Under the pieces are notes generated by a model. It was not told the DNA's origin and did not search any database. It saw only the letters and a list, made by a program, of their open reading frames with translations. This document shows positions 1-8,269 of a stretch of 64,000 nucleotides of DNA, in pieces. Both the position numbers and the translations under genes were made by a program. Each line of letters opens with the position of its first letter. The first letter of the stretch is position 1. Source of the stretch: DATKRB01 sp035532415 (lineage in GTDB: Bacteria; Actinomycetota; Acidimicrobiia; Acidimicrobiales; RAAP-2); NCBI GenBank assembly GCA_035532415.1, contig DATKRB010000045.1, forward strand, positions 1 through 64,000, in the 5' to 3' direction.

Positions 1-2538
1 CAACACGTCAAGGCGAGCGGCCCGCCGACCCGGCGCCACCGCTGCCACGACGCCAGCCAGTCCTGCCAGCGCGGCGACCAGCACCAGTTGGGGGACGGGC
101 ACGACCAAGTGGGTGACGCCCTGCGAACCGAGGGCGGCGACCATGGCCCAGCCGAATAGCACCCCGACGGTCAAACCCTCGACCGCTCCGAGCATCGAGA
201 TGATCACCGACTCGTACCGAACAGTCGAGCGAAGTTGACCTCTCGTCATCCCGACGGCGCGCAGTAGTCCCAGCTCCCTGGTCCGCTCGTAAATGGACAA
301 CGCAAGGGTGTTGGCGATGCCGATGAGCGCGATGATGACAGCCAGGGCCAGCAATCCGTACACCAGATTGAGCAGCCGGTCTATCTGCGCCGCCTGCTGC
401 TCCTTGTACTGGGCCTGGTCCAGCAAGGTGGCCGTCGGGTAAGCGGCGAGCACGGCGTTCACGGCATCGCGGCCGGCGCTCGAGGACACCCCGGGAGCGA
501 GCTTCACGTACACCTGGTAGTCGAGCTGTTGGGGGAAGTTGCCTTCTGCCGCGGCCAGTGGGAGGACGTAGTCTCCCGCCAGAGTGCGGGCCGTGTAGAC
601 GGCCTGCACTCTGAAGGTCTGGCGGCCAGTCGTGGGGAAGGTGACCTGCACGGGGCTACCGACTCCGAGATGGCGGTCGCCGGCCACCTGGGTGGACACG
701 GCGATGCCGTCGGCGGTCATCGAAGCGATATGTCCGCGGACAACACCGATGTCGAACAGGTCGTTCACATGAGCGGGGTCCGCGGCCAGGATCGTCTTCG
801 TGGCACCGTCGATCCGGACGACGCCATTGCGGATGCCGGTGGCCGCTGCCACCTGCGGCAGTCGGTCGAGCTTCTGCACCAACGTCGGGCTGAAGCCGTT
901 GTTGCCCCCCGGCACCGTGCCGCTACTGATCACGAAGTCGGCTCTCATGGCCGAGTCGATGATGTCATTGACCGAGGCCTTGGTCGACGAGGCGATGATG
1001 GTCATGAGGGAGACGAGGGCGACGCCGATCATGAGAGCCGCCGCGGTGGCCGAGGTGCGAGCCGGGTTGCGCATGGCGTTCTGCCCGGCGAGCCGACCTG
1101 TGGTCCGTCGCCAGGCGAGGGGGGCGGCCAGGAGCCGGCTGACCGGTCGCGCGACGAGCGGGCCGAGCACCGCGATGCCCAGGAAGACGATCGCCGCGCC
1201 GCCACCGACGAAGGCCACGCGGTTGCCGACATGGGTGAACAAGCCGGTCAGGAGGAGGGTGGTGCCCAACCCCGTGACTACCAGCCCGGTGGCCAGGCGC
1301 GCGGTGGATTGGGTGCGTGGCTCGGTGACGAGCTCCTGCATGGCCACCACCGGTGGGACCCGCGCCGCCCTGCGGGCGGGCAGCACCGCCGACGCCACAG
1401 TGATGGCGGTCCCCACCACGAGCGCGAGCGTCACGGTCCTGGCAGTAACGACCAGGCCGGTAGCGGGTATGTCGATGCCGAGCGCGTTCAGGCCGGCCTT
1501 CAGCCCGGCGGCCAGTCCCACTCCGGCGACCAGCCCGGCGGCGGAGGCGACGACACCGATGATGGCCGATTCGCCGACGACCGATCCGGTGACCTGAGCC
1601 CGGCTGGCACCGACGGCACGCAGCAGGGCCAGCTCCCGGAGGCGTTGGGCGACGATGATCGAGAAGGTGTTGAAGATCAGGAACGACCCGACGAACAGGG
1701 CGATCAACGCGAACACCAGCAGGAACGTGTTGAAGAAGCCGAGGGCCTGGTGGACGGCGTTCTGCCCCTCTACGGTCACCGCCTGGCCGGTGACGACCTC
1801 GATCTTGGGGTCGTGGATGACCCGTTGCAGGCGATCAACGAGCTGCTGCTGGCTGACGCCGGAAATGGCCTCGACGTTGAACTGGTCCACCTTGCCGGGC
1901 TCGCCGAGCACTTTGGCCGCAGTGGCCGGCTCAAAGGCGGCGATGCTCGCACCGAGAGGGCTCGCCGCACCGCCCCAGGTGGCGATGCCGGTGATGACGT
2001 AGGTGGCCGGGGGCAGCTGGCTCAGGATGACGACCCGGTCCCCGACGGTGAAGTGGCCGACGTCGGCCGAGTGCTCGTCGATCACGACCTGGTCGCTCGA
2101 GCGCGGCGGGTGACCGCCGGGCAACAAGTGCAGCGGATTGAGCGCGGCCACGTCGCTCCAGGCTTGGCCGAGGGTGGGTGGCCCGTTGGACGGGTTGCCA
2201 ATGGCTTTGCCGTTGCGCCCGATCAGCTGGGCATAGCCCACGATGCCGACACTGACGGCCTTCACGCCGGGAACCTTGTCGATCGTGGTGGCCAAGGCGC
2301 CATCGATGCGCTCGCGTTGGTTGGTGTAGCTCGTGCCCGGGTTGAACGCCTGCTTGCCTCGTACCACTGCGTCGGTCGAGTGATAGATGTCGTTGTAGAG
2401 CCCATCGAAGCTGCGGCTCATGGTGTCGGTAAGGACCAGGGTGCCGGCCATGAAGGAGACGCCGAGCAGGATGGCCAGCGCGGTCAGGGCGTAACGCAGC
2501 TTGTGACCGGCCACTCCCTTCAGAGTGATGCGCCACAC
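1..2538 (-). CDS. FtsX-like ABC transporter permease (3' end beyond window)
   Basis: Membrane half of an ABC exporter of the MacB/LolC-E type, probably moving lipids, peptides or drugs or coupling to envelope proteins. The frame is open from a GTG at 2538 to base 1, about 846 codons. It starts VWRITLKGVAGHKLRYALTA, and contains two FtsX cores (around codons 260-390 and 700-846), each with membrane segments and the phrase RELxLLRAVGxxRxQ. The last visible residues, PGRRAARLDVL, are the usual end of this family, so only a few codons are missing. The start lies 2 nt after the ATPase stop, so the two are co-transcribed. Substrate unknown. Confidence 0.88.
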   Translation of the reverse strand, partial: MWRITLKGVAGHKLRYALTALAILLGVSFMAGTLVLTDTMSRSFDGLYNDIYHSTDAVVRGKQAFNPGTSYTNQRERIDGALATTIDKVPGVKAVSVGIVGYAQLIGRNGKAIGNPSNGPPTLGQAWSDVAALNPLHLLPGGHPPRSSDQVVIDEHSADVGHFTVGDRVVILSQLPPATYVITGIATWGGAASPLGASIAAFEPATAAKVLGEPGKVDQFNVEAISGVSQQQLVDRLQRVIHDPKIEVVTGQAVTVEGQNAVHQALGFFNTFLLVFALIALFVGSFLIFNTFSIIVAQRLRELALLRAVGASRAQVTGSVVGESAIIGVVASAAGLVAGVGLAAGLKAGLNALGIDIPATGLVVTARTVTLALVVGTAITVASAVLPARRAARVPPVVAMQELVTEPRTQSTARLATGLVVTGLGTTLLLTGLFTHVGNRVAFVGGGAAIVFLGIAVLGPLVARPVSRLLAAPLAWRRTTGRLAGQNAMRNPARTSATAAALMIGVALVSLMTIIASSTKASVNDIIDSAMRADFVISSGTVPGGNNGFSPTLVQKLDRLPQVAAATGIRNGVVRIDGATKTILAADPAHVNDLFDIGVVRGHIASMTADGIAVSTQVAGDRHLGVGSPVQVTFPTTGRQTFRVQAVYTARTLAGDYVLPLAAAEGNFPQQLDYQVYVKLAPGVSSSAGRDAVNAVLAAYPTATLLDQAQYKEQQAAQIDRLLNLVYGLLALAVIIALIGIANTLALSIYERTRELGLLRAVGMTRGQLRSTVRYESVIISMLGAVEGLTVGVLFGWAMVAALGSQGVTHLVVPVPQLVLVAALAGLAGVVAAVAPGRRAARLDVL

Positions 2539-2540
2539 GG

Positions 2541-3311
2541 TCAGTCACCCAGGTCGCGGATGGTGTCGAGGACGGTGTCGGGGACGGGGTCGACCAGCTC
2601 GCGCACGACGCGGCCGTCGGCCAGGAACAGGACCCGGTCGGCGTAACTGGCGGCCCGGGCGTCGTGGGTGACCATCACCACGGTCTGTCCGTATTGGTCG
2701 ACCGCCCCGCGGATCTGGGCGAGGAGCTCGGTGGCCGACTTGGAGTCGAGGTTGCCGGTGGGCTCATCGGCGAAGAGCAGGTCTGGCCGGGTGACCAATG
2801 CCCGGGCGGTCGCCACCCGCTGTTGCTGGCCACCCGACAGCTCGGAGGGGAGATGGGCCAGACGGTCGCTGATGCCCAGGGCCCGGGCGAGATCGTCGAC
2901 CCACGCCCGGTCGGGCCGGCGGCCCCCGAGTGTGAGCGGGAGCACGATGTTCTCCCCGGCGGTAAGGGTGGGTACCAGGTTGAACGCTTGGAAGACGAAG
3001 CCAATGCGCTCGCGCCGCAGGACCGTCATGGCCTTGTCCTTGAGCGATCCCAGGTCGACGTCGCCCAGCAGGATCTGACCGCCGGTGAGGTGGTCGAGCC
3101 CGGCCAGACAGTGCAGCAACGTCGACTTGCCCGACCCCGAGGGGCCCATGATCGCCGTGAACTGGCCGTCGGCGAACTCGGCGGTGATGCCATCGAGGGC
3201 CCGCACTGCCGTCTCGCCCTTGCCGTAGACCTTGACCCCGTCGATGATCCGAGCCGCCGGTACGGTGGGCGCCATGACGGAGGCGGCGACGCCCTGCTTC
3301 ATGGTCGCCAT
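2541..3311 (-). CDS. ABC transporter ATP-binding protein (MacB/LolD type)
   Basis: Cytoplasmic ATPase that powers the FtsX-like permease encoded directly downstream. It is 256 aa from ATG 3311. Visible motifs are Walker A GPSGSGKST, the Q-loop VFQAFNLVP, the signature LSGGQQQRVATARAL, Walker B LLFADEPTGNLDS and the switch histidine VTHD. An in-frame ATG at 3326 exists, but GGGAGG lies 5 nt before ATG 3311, which decides the start. The pair sits downstream of flhB on the same strand but is separated by about 270 nt, so it is probably an independent unit rather than part of the flagellar operon. Confidence 0.9.
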   Translation of the reverse strand: MATMKQGVAASVMAPTVPAARIIDGVKVYGKGETAVRALDGITAEFADGQFTAIMGPSGSGKSTLLHCLAGLDHLTGGQILLGDVDLGSLKDKAMTVLRRERIGFVFQAFNLVPTLTAGENIVLPLTLGGRRPDRAWVDDLARALGISDRLAHLPSELSGGQQQRVATARALVTRPDLLFADEPTGNLDSKSATELLAQIRGAVDQYGQTVVMVTHDARAASYADRVLFLADGRVVRELVDPVPDTVLDTIRDLGD

Positions 3312-3582
3312 GCGATCCTCCCTCATCTTCGTGAGGTGGCCGGGCCGCTTCGGCGCAGGGTGCGCCGAGCGCCCCTTTCGTCATCGTCTCCGATCGGTCC
3401 CGGCGTCGATAGGGCCCAAAGTCATCACTCACCATCTGGGTGCTCAGGACTCGCCCGACCGACGTGGCGAACGGACCCCCCCTCGCCGCCGCCCGAGCGC
3501 CTGATCTGACCCCGACTGTTGATACCCGGCCACGAGGAGGGCGGCCTCAGTTGCGATCGCGAACGTCGATGGAGCGTCCCGC
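3312..3582. other. intergenic gap, flhB to ABC exporter
   Basis: About 270 nt between the flhB stop and the ABC ATPase start. I see no convincing gene. No strong terminator stem with a T-run and no clear FliA-type promoter were found. It presumably holds the end of the flagellar transcript and the exporter promoter. Confidence 0.4.
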
Positions 3583-4689
3583 TCACCCCACCAGGGCACT
3601 GACCGGACGGCGGTGTACCGGGCGCGCACTGCGAAGAGACGGCGGCAGGGCGTAAACGAAGGCCAGCAGGCGAGCGATGGCCATGTAGAGGGCCGCCGGG
3701 ATCTCGTCGTCGACGTCGCACGCGCCGTACACGGCACGGGCCAGGGGCGGGTCCTCCATGATGGGCACCCCGTGCTCGGTGGCCATGGCCCGGATGCGAG
3801 TGGCGACGTCATCGGCCCCCTTGGCCACCACCTTGGGAGCGGCCGAGTTGGTGCGCTCGTAGCGAATGGCTACCGCGTAGTGCGTCGGGTTGGTGATCAC
3901 CACATCGGCCCGCGCCACCTCGGCCATCATGCGCAGGCGGCTCATGGCCCGCTGGCGGCGTCGGATGGCGCCCTTCAGCCGGGGGTCGCCCTCCTGCTGG
4001 CGGGACTCCTCCTTCACCTCGTGCTTGGTCATCATCAGGTCCTTGCGCATCCGCTGACGCTGAAATACGTAGTCGGCCAGACCGAGCAGGAACCCGATGA
4101 CCGCCAAGGTGCGCACGAAGGCGAGAATGGTCCTCCCTGCGTCATCGATCAGCGGGCCCATGGCCACCGGCTGGGCACCCACCAGGGTGTGCCACAGCGA
4201 GAGGATGTCACGCACGGCGAACAAGGCGATGACCGCCAGTTTGATTATCGACTTCACCAGCTCCCACAGACCCCGGGGCGAGACGAGCTTCTTCAGGCCG
4301 TTGATCGGGTTCAGCTTGGAGAACTGGGGCGTGATCCCCTTGGCGCTCAGCGTGAACCCGACCTGGGCCACCGACGCGGCGACACCGAGGAGCGCCATCA
4401 CCGCGGCGATGGGCAGCGCGATGATCATGGCGTCGGCCAGCCCGGCGCCGAGAACGCGGAGCGCGGACGGGACGGTGGGCGCCGACATGACGGCGTCCAC
4501 CTCGGTCTGCAGCGTGAGCAAGCGGTGCTCGGCCGCCCCGAACACCGCCGGCATGGCGCTGGTGGCGATCAGCAGCGACAGCCAGCCCCCGATCTCGGCG
4601 GACCGGGCGACCTGGCCCTTCTTCCGGGCGTCCTTCCTCCGCTTGGCGGTGGGCTTCTCGGTCTTTTCGCGGCGATCGGCGGCGGCCAT
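3583..4689 (-). CDS. flhB: Flagellar type III export protein FlhB
   Basis: Inner-membrane gate and substrate-specificity switch of the flagellar type III export apparatus. The 368 aa start with the typical basic stretch EKTEKPTAKRRKDARKKGQV, continue with four membrane segments between about residues 35 and 205, and then the cytoplasmic domain with the self-cleavage motif NPTH at about 267-270. The C-terminal tail after the FlhBc domain is arginine-rich. It is the last gene of the flgB-flhB operon, 6 nt after fliR. Its position next to fliP-fliQ-fliR is the usual one. Confidence 0.96.
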   Translation of the reverse strand: MAAADRREKTEKPTAKRRKDARKKGQVARSAEIGGWLSLLIATSAMPAVFGAAEHRLLTLQTEVDAVMSAPTVPSALRVLGAGLADAMIIALPIAAVMALLGVAASVAQVGFTLSAKGITPQFSKLNPINGLKKLVSPRGLWELVKSIIKLAVIALFAVRDILSLWHTLVGAQPVAMGPLIDDAGRTILAFVRTLAVIGFLLGLADYVFQRQRMRKDLMMTKHEVKEESRQQEGDPRLKGAIRRRQRAMSRLRMMAEVARADVVITNPTHYAVAIRYERTNSAAPKVVAKGADDVATRIRAMATEHGVPIMEDPPLARAVYGACDVDDEIPAALYMAIARLLAFVYALPPSLRSARPVHRRPVSALVG

Positions 4690-4695
4690 GGTCCC

Positions 4696-5463
4696 CTACC
4701 TCGCGCCGAGCAGGAGGGCGCCGTCGTGCAGCGCGTTGGTCACCAGCGTATTGACGTAGGCGGGAAGCACGGTGACGCTCGCGCCGAGCAGGAGGAAGGT
4801 GAGCAGGATCTGGAACGGGAAGCCCAGCCAGTACACGTTCATCTGCGGGACGGCCTTCGACAGCATGCCCAGGACCACCTGGGCGGCGAAGAGCACGATC
4901 ACCACCGGCGCCGCGATCTCCAACGCGGCGGTGAAGAACGTGGCCAGGCCGGAGGAGACGACGTGGCCGACGTTCCCCAGTGACGAGAGCGACAAGCCCA
5001 CCGCGCCGAAAGACCGGAGGAAGCCGTCGACGATCAGCAGCTCACCGTTGCCGGCGAAGAGCAGCACCACGGCCACCTGCTCGTAGAGCTGGCCGAACGC
5101 CGGCGTCTGGTCGCTCGACAGCGGGTCGACCGATGGGGGAAGGACCAGGCCGCCGAACAGGTCGATCATCGCGCCGGCGGCGGTCACCGCGCTGACGAGC
5201 AGTTGGACGATGAACCCCAGGGCAGCACCGGTGAGCACCTGGATGGCCACCGCTCCTATGAGCGACGGCGTGGTGAGGGGAGCGTTGGCGCCCGCCACGT
5301 GCGGTGCCACGGCAACGGCCAGGCTGAGGGCGATGCCCACCGTGGCGATGGGCGGGATGACGTTGCGCCTGCCGAAGGGTGGGACGATCAGCAACCACGC
5401 CAGGGCCCGGACCAGGGCCAGCAGGAAGCCCACCACCCAGGGGGCGCTGATGTCGATGACCAC
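4696..5463 (-). CDS. fliR: Flagellar export protein FliR
   Basis: Component of the FliP5-FliQ4-FliR1 export gate. The 255-aa protein is almost entirely hydrophobic, with repeated membrane segments. It contains the family-typical stretches near GALxLG..Q and PVVIVLFAAQVVLGMLSKAVPQMNVY. It starts with GTG at 5463, 13 nt after the fliQ stop, and precedes flhB by 6 nt. Length agrees with the family (about 250-260 aa). Confidence 0.95.
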   Translation of the reverse strand: MVIDISAPWVVGFLLALVRALAWLLIVPPFGRRNVIPPIATVGIALSLAVAVAPHVAGANAPLTTPSLIGAVAIQVLTGAALGFIVQLLVSAVTAAGAMIDLFGGLVLPPSVDPLSSDQTPAFGQLYEQVAVVLLFAGNGELLIVDGFLRSFGAVGLSLSSLGNVGHVVSSGLATFFTAALEIAAPVVIVLFAAQVVLGMLSKAVPQMNVYWLGFPFQILLTFLLLGASVTVLPAYVNTLVTNALHDGALLLGAR

Positions 5464-5476
5464 CCCGGAGCCCCGC

Positions 5477-5749
5477 TCATCCGCCCAGGAGGTGCGGGAT
5501 CTGAAGGAAGAGGCTGTCGGTGTAACCCGTCAGCTCGCCCAGCATCCAGTGGCCCGCCACCAGGATGACCACCGCCACCGCGGCCAGCTTGGGTACGAAG
5601 GTCAGGGTGAACTCCTGTATCTGCGTGACCGACTGAAAGAGCGAGATGACGAGCCCGACGACCAGGCTCGCCACCAGGATCGGGCCGGCCAGCTTGAGCG
5701 TGACCAGCATCGCCTCCACTGCCATGTGGATGACCCTGGTCTGGGTCAT
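5477..5749 (-). CDS. fliQ: Flagellar export protein FliQ
   Basis: Small two-helix subunit of the export gate, 90 aa. It starts MTQTRVIHMAVEAML and has two membrane hairpins (about 15-37 and 50-75) around the conserved region LFQSVTQIQEFTLTFVPKL. The start ATG at 5749 overlaps the fliP stop by 4 nt (ATGA), which excludes the longer upstream reading of the same frame. Translational coupling with fliP is expected. Confidence 0.96.
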   Translation of the reverse strand: MTQTRVIHMAVEAMLVTLKLAGPILVASLVVGLVISLFQSVTQIQEFTLTFVPKLAAVAVVILVAGHWMLGELTGYTDSLFLQIPHLLGG

Positions 5750-6432
5750 CGGAAACTCATCAGCAGCGAGTGGGTGACCAGGGTCCACCCGTCGATCATC
5801 ACGAACAGGAGGATCTTGAAGGGCAGGGAGACGAGGGTGGGGGGCAGCATCATGATGCCCATGGACATCAGGGTGGCCGACACCACCAGGTCGATGATCA
5901 TGAAGGGGATGAAGATCACGAAGCCGATGATGAAGGCGGACTTCAGCTGGGACAGCACGAAGGCCGGGATCAGGGACGCGAGCGGCACGTCCCGAGGCTT
6001 GGCCGGGTGCTCGTGGGCGGCCTGGGTCATCAGGCTGAGCTCCTGGCCGTCGGTCTGCTTCAACATCCACGACTCGAGCGGGACCTCGGCCCGACGGTAC
6101 GCCACGGTGCTGGTGATCTTCCCGTGCAGGTAGGGCTGGAGCGCCTGTTGGTTCATCTGCGACAGCGTCGGTTGCATGATGAACAGGCTGAGGAACAGGG
6201 CCAGGCCGGCAATGACCTGGTTGGGCGGGATCGTCTGGAGGCCCAGGGCGTTCCGGGTCAGCGAGAGCACGACCACGATGCGGGTGAACCCGGTGAGCAT
6301 GATGAGCCCCGCGGGGGCCACGGCGAGCACGGCGACGGCCAGGATGATGAGGATGCTCTCCGACGGCTTGGCCAGGCTGTTCCCGAGGTTGACCTGCACG
6401 GAGGACCCGGCGGCCAGCAGGGCGTGGGTCAT
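5746..6432 (-). CDS. fliP: Flagellar export protein FliP
   Basis: Main subunit of the export gate, 228 aa. The N-terminus is hydrophobic and the family hallmark RIVVVLSLTRNALGLQTIPPNQVIAGLALFLS is clear (shortened in reality to its FliP core RNALG..PPNQV). The second half has FKSAFxIGFxIFIPFMIIDLVV-like helices, read here as LKSAFIIGFVIFIPFMIIDL. The start at 6432 overlaps the fliO stop by 4 nt, and fliQ overlaps its end. It is slightly shorter than enterobacterial FliP because the signal region is short. Confidence 0.96.
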   Translation of the reverse strand: MTHALLAAGSSVQVNLGNSLAKPSESILIILAVAVLAVAPAGLIMLTGFTRIVVVLSLTRNALGLQTIPPNQVIAGLALFLSLFIMQPTLSQMNQQALQPYLHGKITSTVAYRRAEVPLESWMLKQTDGQELSLMTQAAHEHPAKPRDVPLASLIPAFVLSQLKSAFIIGFVIFIPFMIIDLVVSATLMSMGIMMLPPTLVSLPFKILLFVMIDGWTLVTHSLLMSFR

Positions 6433-6962
6433 CGCCGCACTGTCAGCTCACGCAATTGCTCGACCCGGCTCGACCGGCCTCCCCCGAACGACCGACCGCG
6501 GAAGGTCGTCCGCTCCTCGGTGGTTTCGTCGCCCGAGGCCTCCGCCGGGACACCGTCGGCATCGGGCGACTCGGCGTCGAGCTCACACAGCCGGGAGATG
6601 CTCTGGGAGGTGACCCCCAGCAGCATGGTCGTCCCGTCCACCCGGACGGCGAGGAGCGCCTGCCCTTTGCCCAGGGGCTGGCGGGTGATCACCTCGATGG
6701 TCCGTTGACGGCTCCGGGTCCGGGAGCCCGCCCAGCCCGTGCGCCCAGCCCAGCCCGTGCGGCCCGCCCGTGCGGCCCGTGCGCCGTTCTGGCGCAGCCC
6801 ACCGGGGAGACCACGCCGGCGGACCAGCTGGGCCAGGGCCCACAGGACACCGAGCACGACGAGCAGGGAGACGACGAGGCGGCCGAGGAAGCTCACCATC
6901 GAGACGTGGGCACCGGCGACGGCCGTACCGGTGGCCGCCAGCGGCAGGAGATGGGGATGCAC
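6429..6962 (-). CDS. fliO: FliO-like flagellar export accessory protein
   Basis: Single-span protein that helps assemble the FliP ring. From GTG 6962 it has 177 aa: one membrane segment (VSFLGRLVVSLLVVLGVLWA), then a cytoplasmic FliO-type domain with ITRQPLGKGQALLAVRVDGTxMLLGVT. An internal duplication GRTGWAG-GRTGWAG sits in the Arg/Gly linker. The frame is open further upstream into fliN, but the GTG after the fliN stop is the simplest start. No good ribosome site is visible, so the start is less certain. Its end overlaps fliP by 4 nt. Identity rests on the motif and on the fliN-fliP position. Confidence 0.82.
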   Translation of the reverse strand: MHPHLLPLAATGTAVAGAHVSMVSFLGRLVVSLLVVLGVLWALAQLVRRRGLPGGLRQNGARAARAGRTGWAGRTGWAGSRTRSRQRTIEVITRQPLGKGQALLAVRVDGTTMLLGVTSQSISRLCELDAESPDADGVPAEASGDETTEERTTFRGRSFGGGRSSRVEQLRELTVRR

Positions 6963-6969
6963 GGTGGTC

Positions 6970-7314
6970 TCAGTGCCGGGACGGGTGGTCGTCGGAGGAC
7001 ACGATGTCGAGGATGCGCACCCCGAACTCATCGTCGATCACCACCACTTCGCCCCGGGCGAGCAGCGTGTCGTTGATCAGCACGTCGACCGGGCCGCCGG
7101 CCGCCCGGTCGAGCTCGACGATGCTGCCCACCTGTAGGGCGAGGAGGTCGCGCAGCAGCATCTTGGTTCGGCCGAGCTCGACGGTCACGGTCATCTCGAC
7201 CCCGTGGAGGAGGTCGAGCGAACGGGCCGAGCCCGGGCCGGCGGACGCGGTTCCGGCACTCCGCTCGGACGTGGCCTCCCCGGCAGTACCCACGGACGTG
7301 GAGGTATCGGTCAT
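6970..7314 (-). CDS. fliN: Flagellar motor switch protein FliN
   Basis: C-ring subunit that sets motor rotation, 114 aa. After a low-complexity Ser/Thr/Ala head of about 30 residues comes the SpoA domain: VEMTVTVELGRTKMLLRDLLALQVGSIVEL and then DVLINDTLLARGEVVVIDDEFGVRILDIV. ATG 7314 is preceded by GAGGAG with 8-nt spacing and overlaps the fliM stop by 4 nt, so the longer upstream frame is rejected. It functions with FliM and FliG encoded in the same operon. Confidence 0.96.
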   Translation of the reverse strand: MTDTSTSVGTAGEATSERSAGTASAGPGSARSLDLLHGVEMTVTVELGRTKMLLRDLLALQVGSIVELDRAAGGPVDVLINDTLLARGEVVVIDDEFGVRILDIVSSDDHPSRH

Positions 7315-8252
7315 GCTCGCTTCTCCTCGGGATCGATGACGACACAGGCGAGCCGCTTGCCGTTGGTCGTCGGAAGTACATCGAGATGGTGCTGGTTGCC
7401 CACGACGAGGGACAGAGGCGACCCGTTGTCGTAGGAGAGGCCGATGACGTCGCCCACCGCCAGGTGGAGGAAGTCGGCCGGGGTCAACGTGGTCGACGGG
7501 AAGCGGACACGCATGTCGACCGGGGTGCCGAGCAGGCGGTGCATGACCACCTGGCTGTCGCCGGCGGACGGCTGGTCGTCCTCCCCGCCCTGTGTGGCGA
7601 GCGCGTCGGCCAGCGGGTGGAGGACGCTGAACGGGAAGCACAGCTCGAACGGAAACGTCGTCTCCTCGTCGAGCCCGAGAGTCAGCGGTACGAGGAGGTA
7701 CATCTCCGTGGGGCGCACGGGGGGGAGGAACTGCACGCTCGCCACCTGTACGGACGCTCCCACCTGGAGCGTGGCCAGCGGTGCGAACACCGCGGGGAGC
7801 TCCGACAGCACATCGTCCGCCACTCCGGCCACCAGCCGCTGCTCGATCTCGGTGAGGGCCCGCTCGGGGTAGCGGCCCTTGCCGTTGCCACCCATGCGGA
7901 GATCGACGATCACCAGCGCCAGGGGGAGGGGAATGTGGAGCACCACCCGACCGGACAGCGGTGGCAGCGTCGCGGCGAACAGGCAGGTGGGTTCGGGCAG
8001 GGTGCCCGACAACTCGCCCCAGCTGTGCTGCTCGAGCTCACCCAGCGCCAGGTTGACCGGGACGCGCAACCGGGTTGCCAGGGTACCGCTCGAGCGGTGG
8101 GCCAGGACCTCGTAAAGGACGCGCAGTCCCCTTATCCGGGTACGGTCGAGTGTCTCGGGGAGACGGAAGTCGTACACGCGGGCCGCGAGCCGGTGCTCGC
8201 CGGCGGCCGTCCCGGGCAGCTCGTCGGGACGAGCATCAGGCGGGCCGGCCAT
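7311..8252 (-). CDS. fliM: Flagellar motor switch protein FliM
   Basis: C-ring protein linking FliG to FliN, 313 aa. The middle domain (about 25-200) and the C-terminal SpoA domain (about 225-300, ending DVLPTTNGKRLACVVIDPEEKRA) are clear. ATG 8252 has GGAGG 5 nt upstream and is preferred; a GTG at 8273 overlaps the flgE stop and would add seven residues. The N-terminal CheY-binding peptide LSQxEIDALL of classical FliM is not visible, which fits the absence of chemotaxis genes in this window. Confidence 0.95.
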   Translation of the reverse strand: MAGPPDARPDELPGTAAGEHRLAARVYDFRLPETLDRTRIRGLRVLYEVLAHRSSGTLATRLRVPVNLALGELEQHSWGELSGTLPEPTCLFAATLPPLSGRVVLHIPLPLALVIVDLRMGGNGKGRYPERALTEIEQRLVAGVADDVLSELPAVFAPLATLQVGASVQVASVQFLPPVRPTEMYLLVPLTLGLDEETTFPFELCFPFSVLHPLADALATQGGEDDQPSAGDSQVVMHRLLGTPVDMRVRFPSTTLTPADFLHLAVGDVIGLSYDNGSPLSLVVGNQHHLDVLPTTNGKRLACVVIDPEEKRA

Positions 8253-8269
8253 CACGCCCTCCACCACGG

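Noticed and set aside
529..2646. 705-aa plus-strand open frame
   Set aside because: Antisense to a clear FtsX-like permease. It is Gly/Asp/Arg/His-rich with no domain, a usual shadow in GC-rich DNA.
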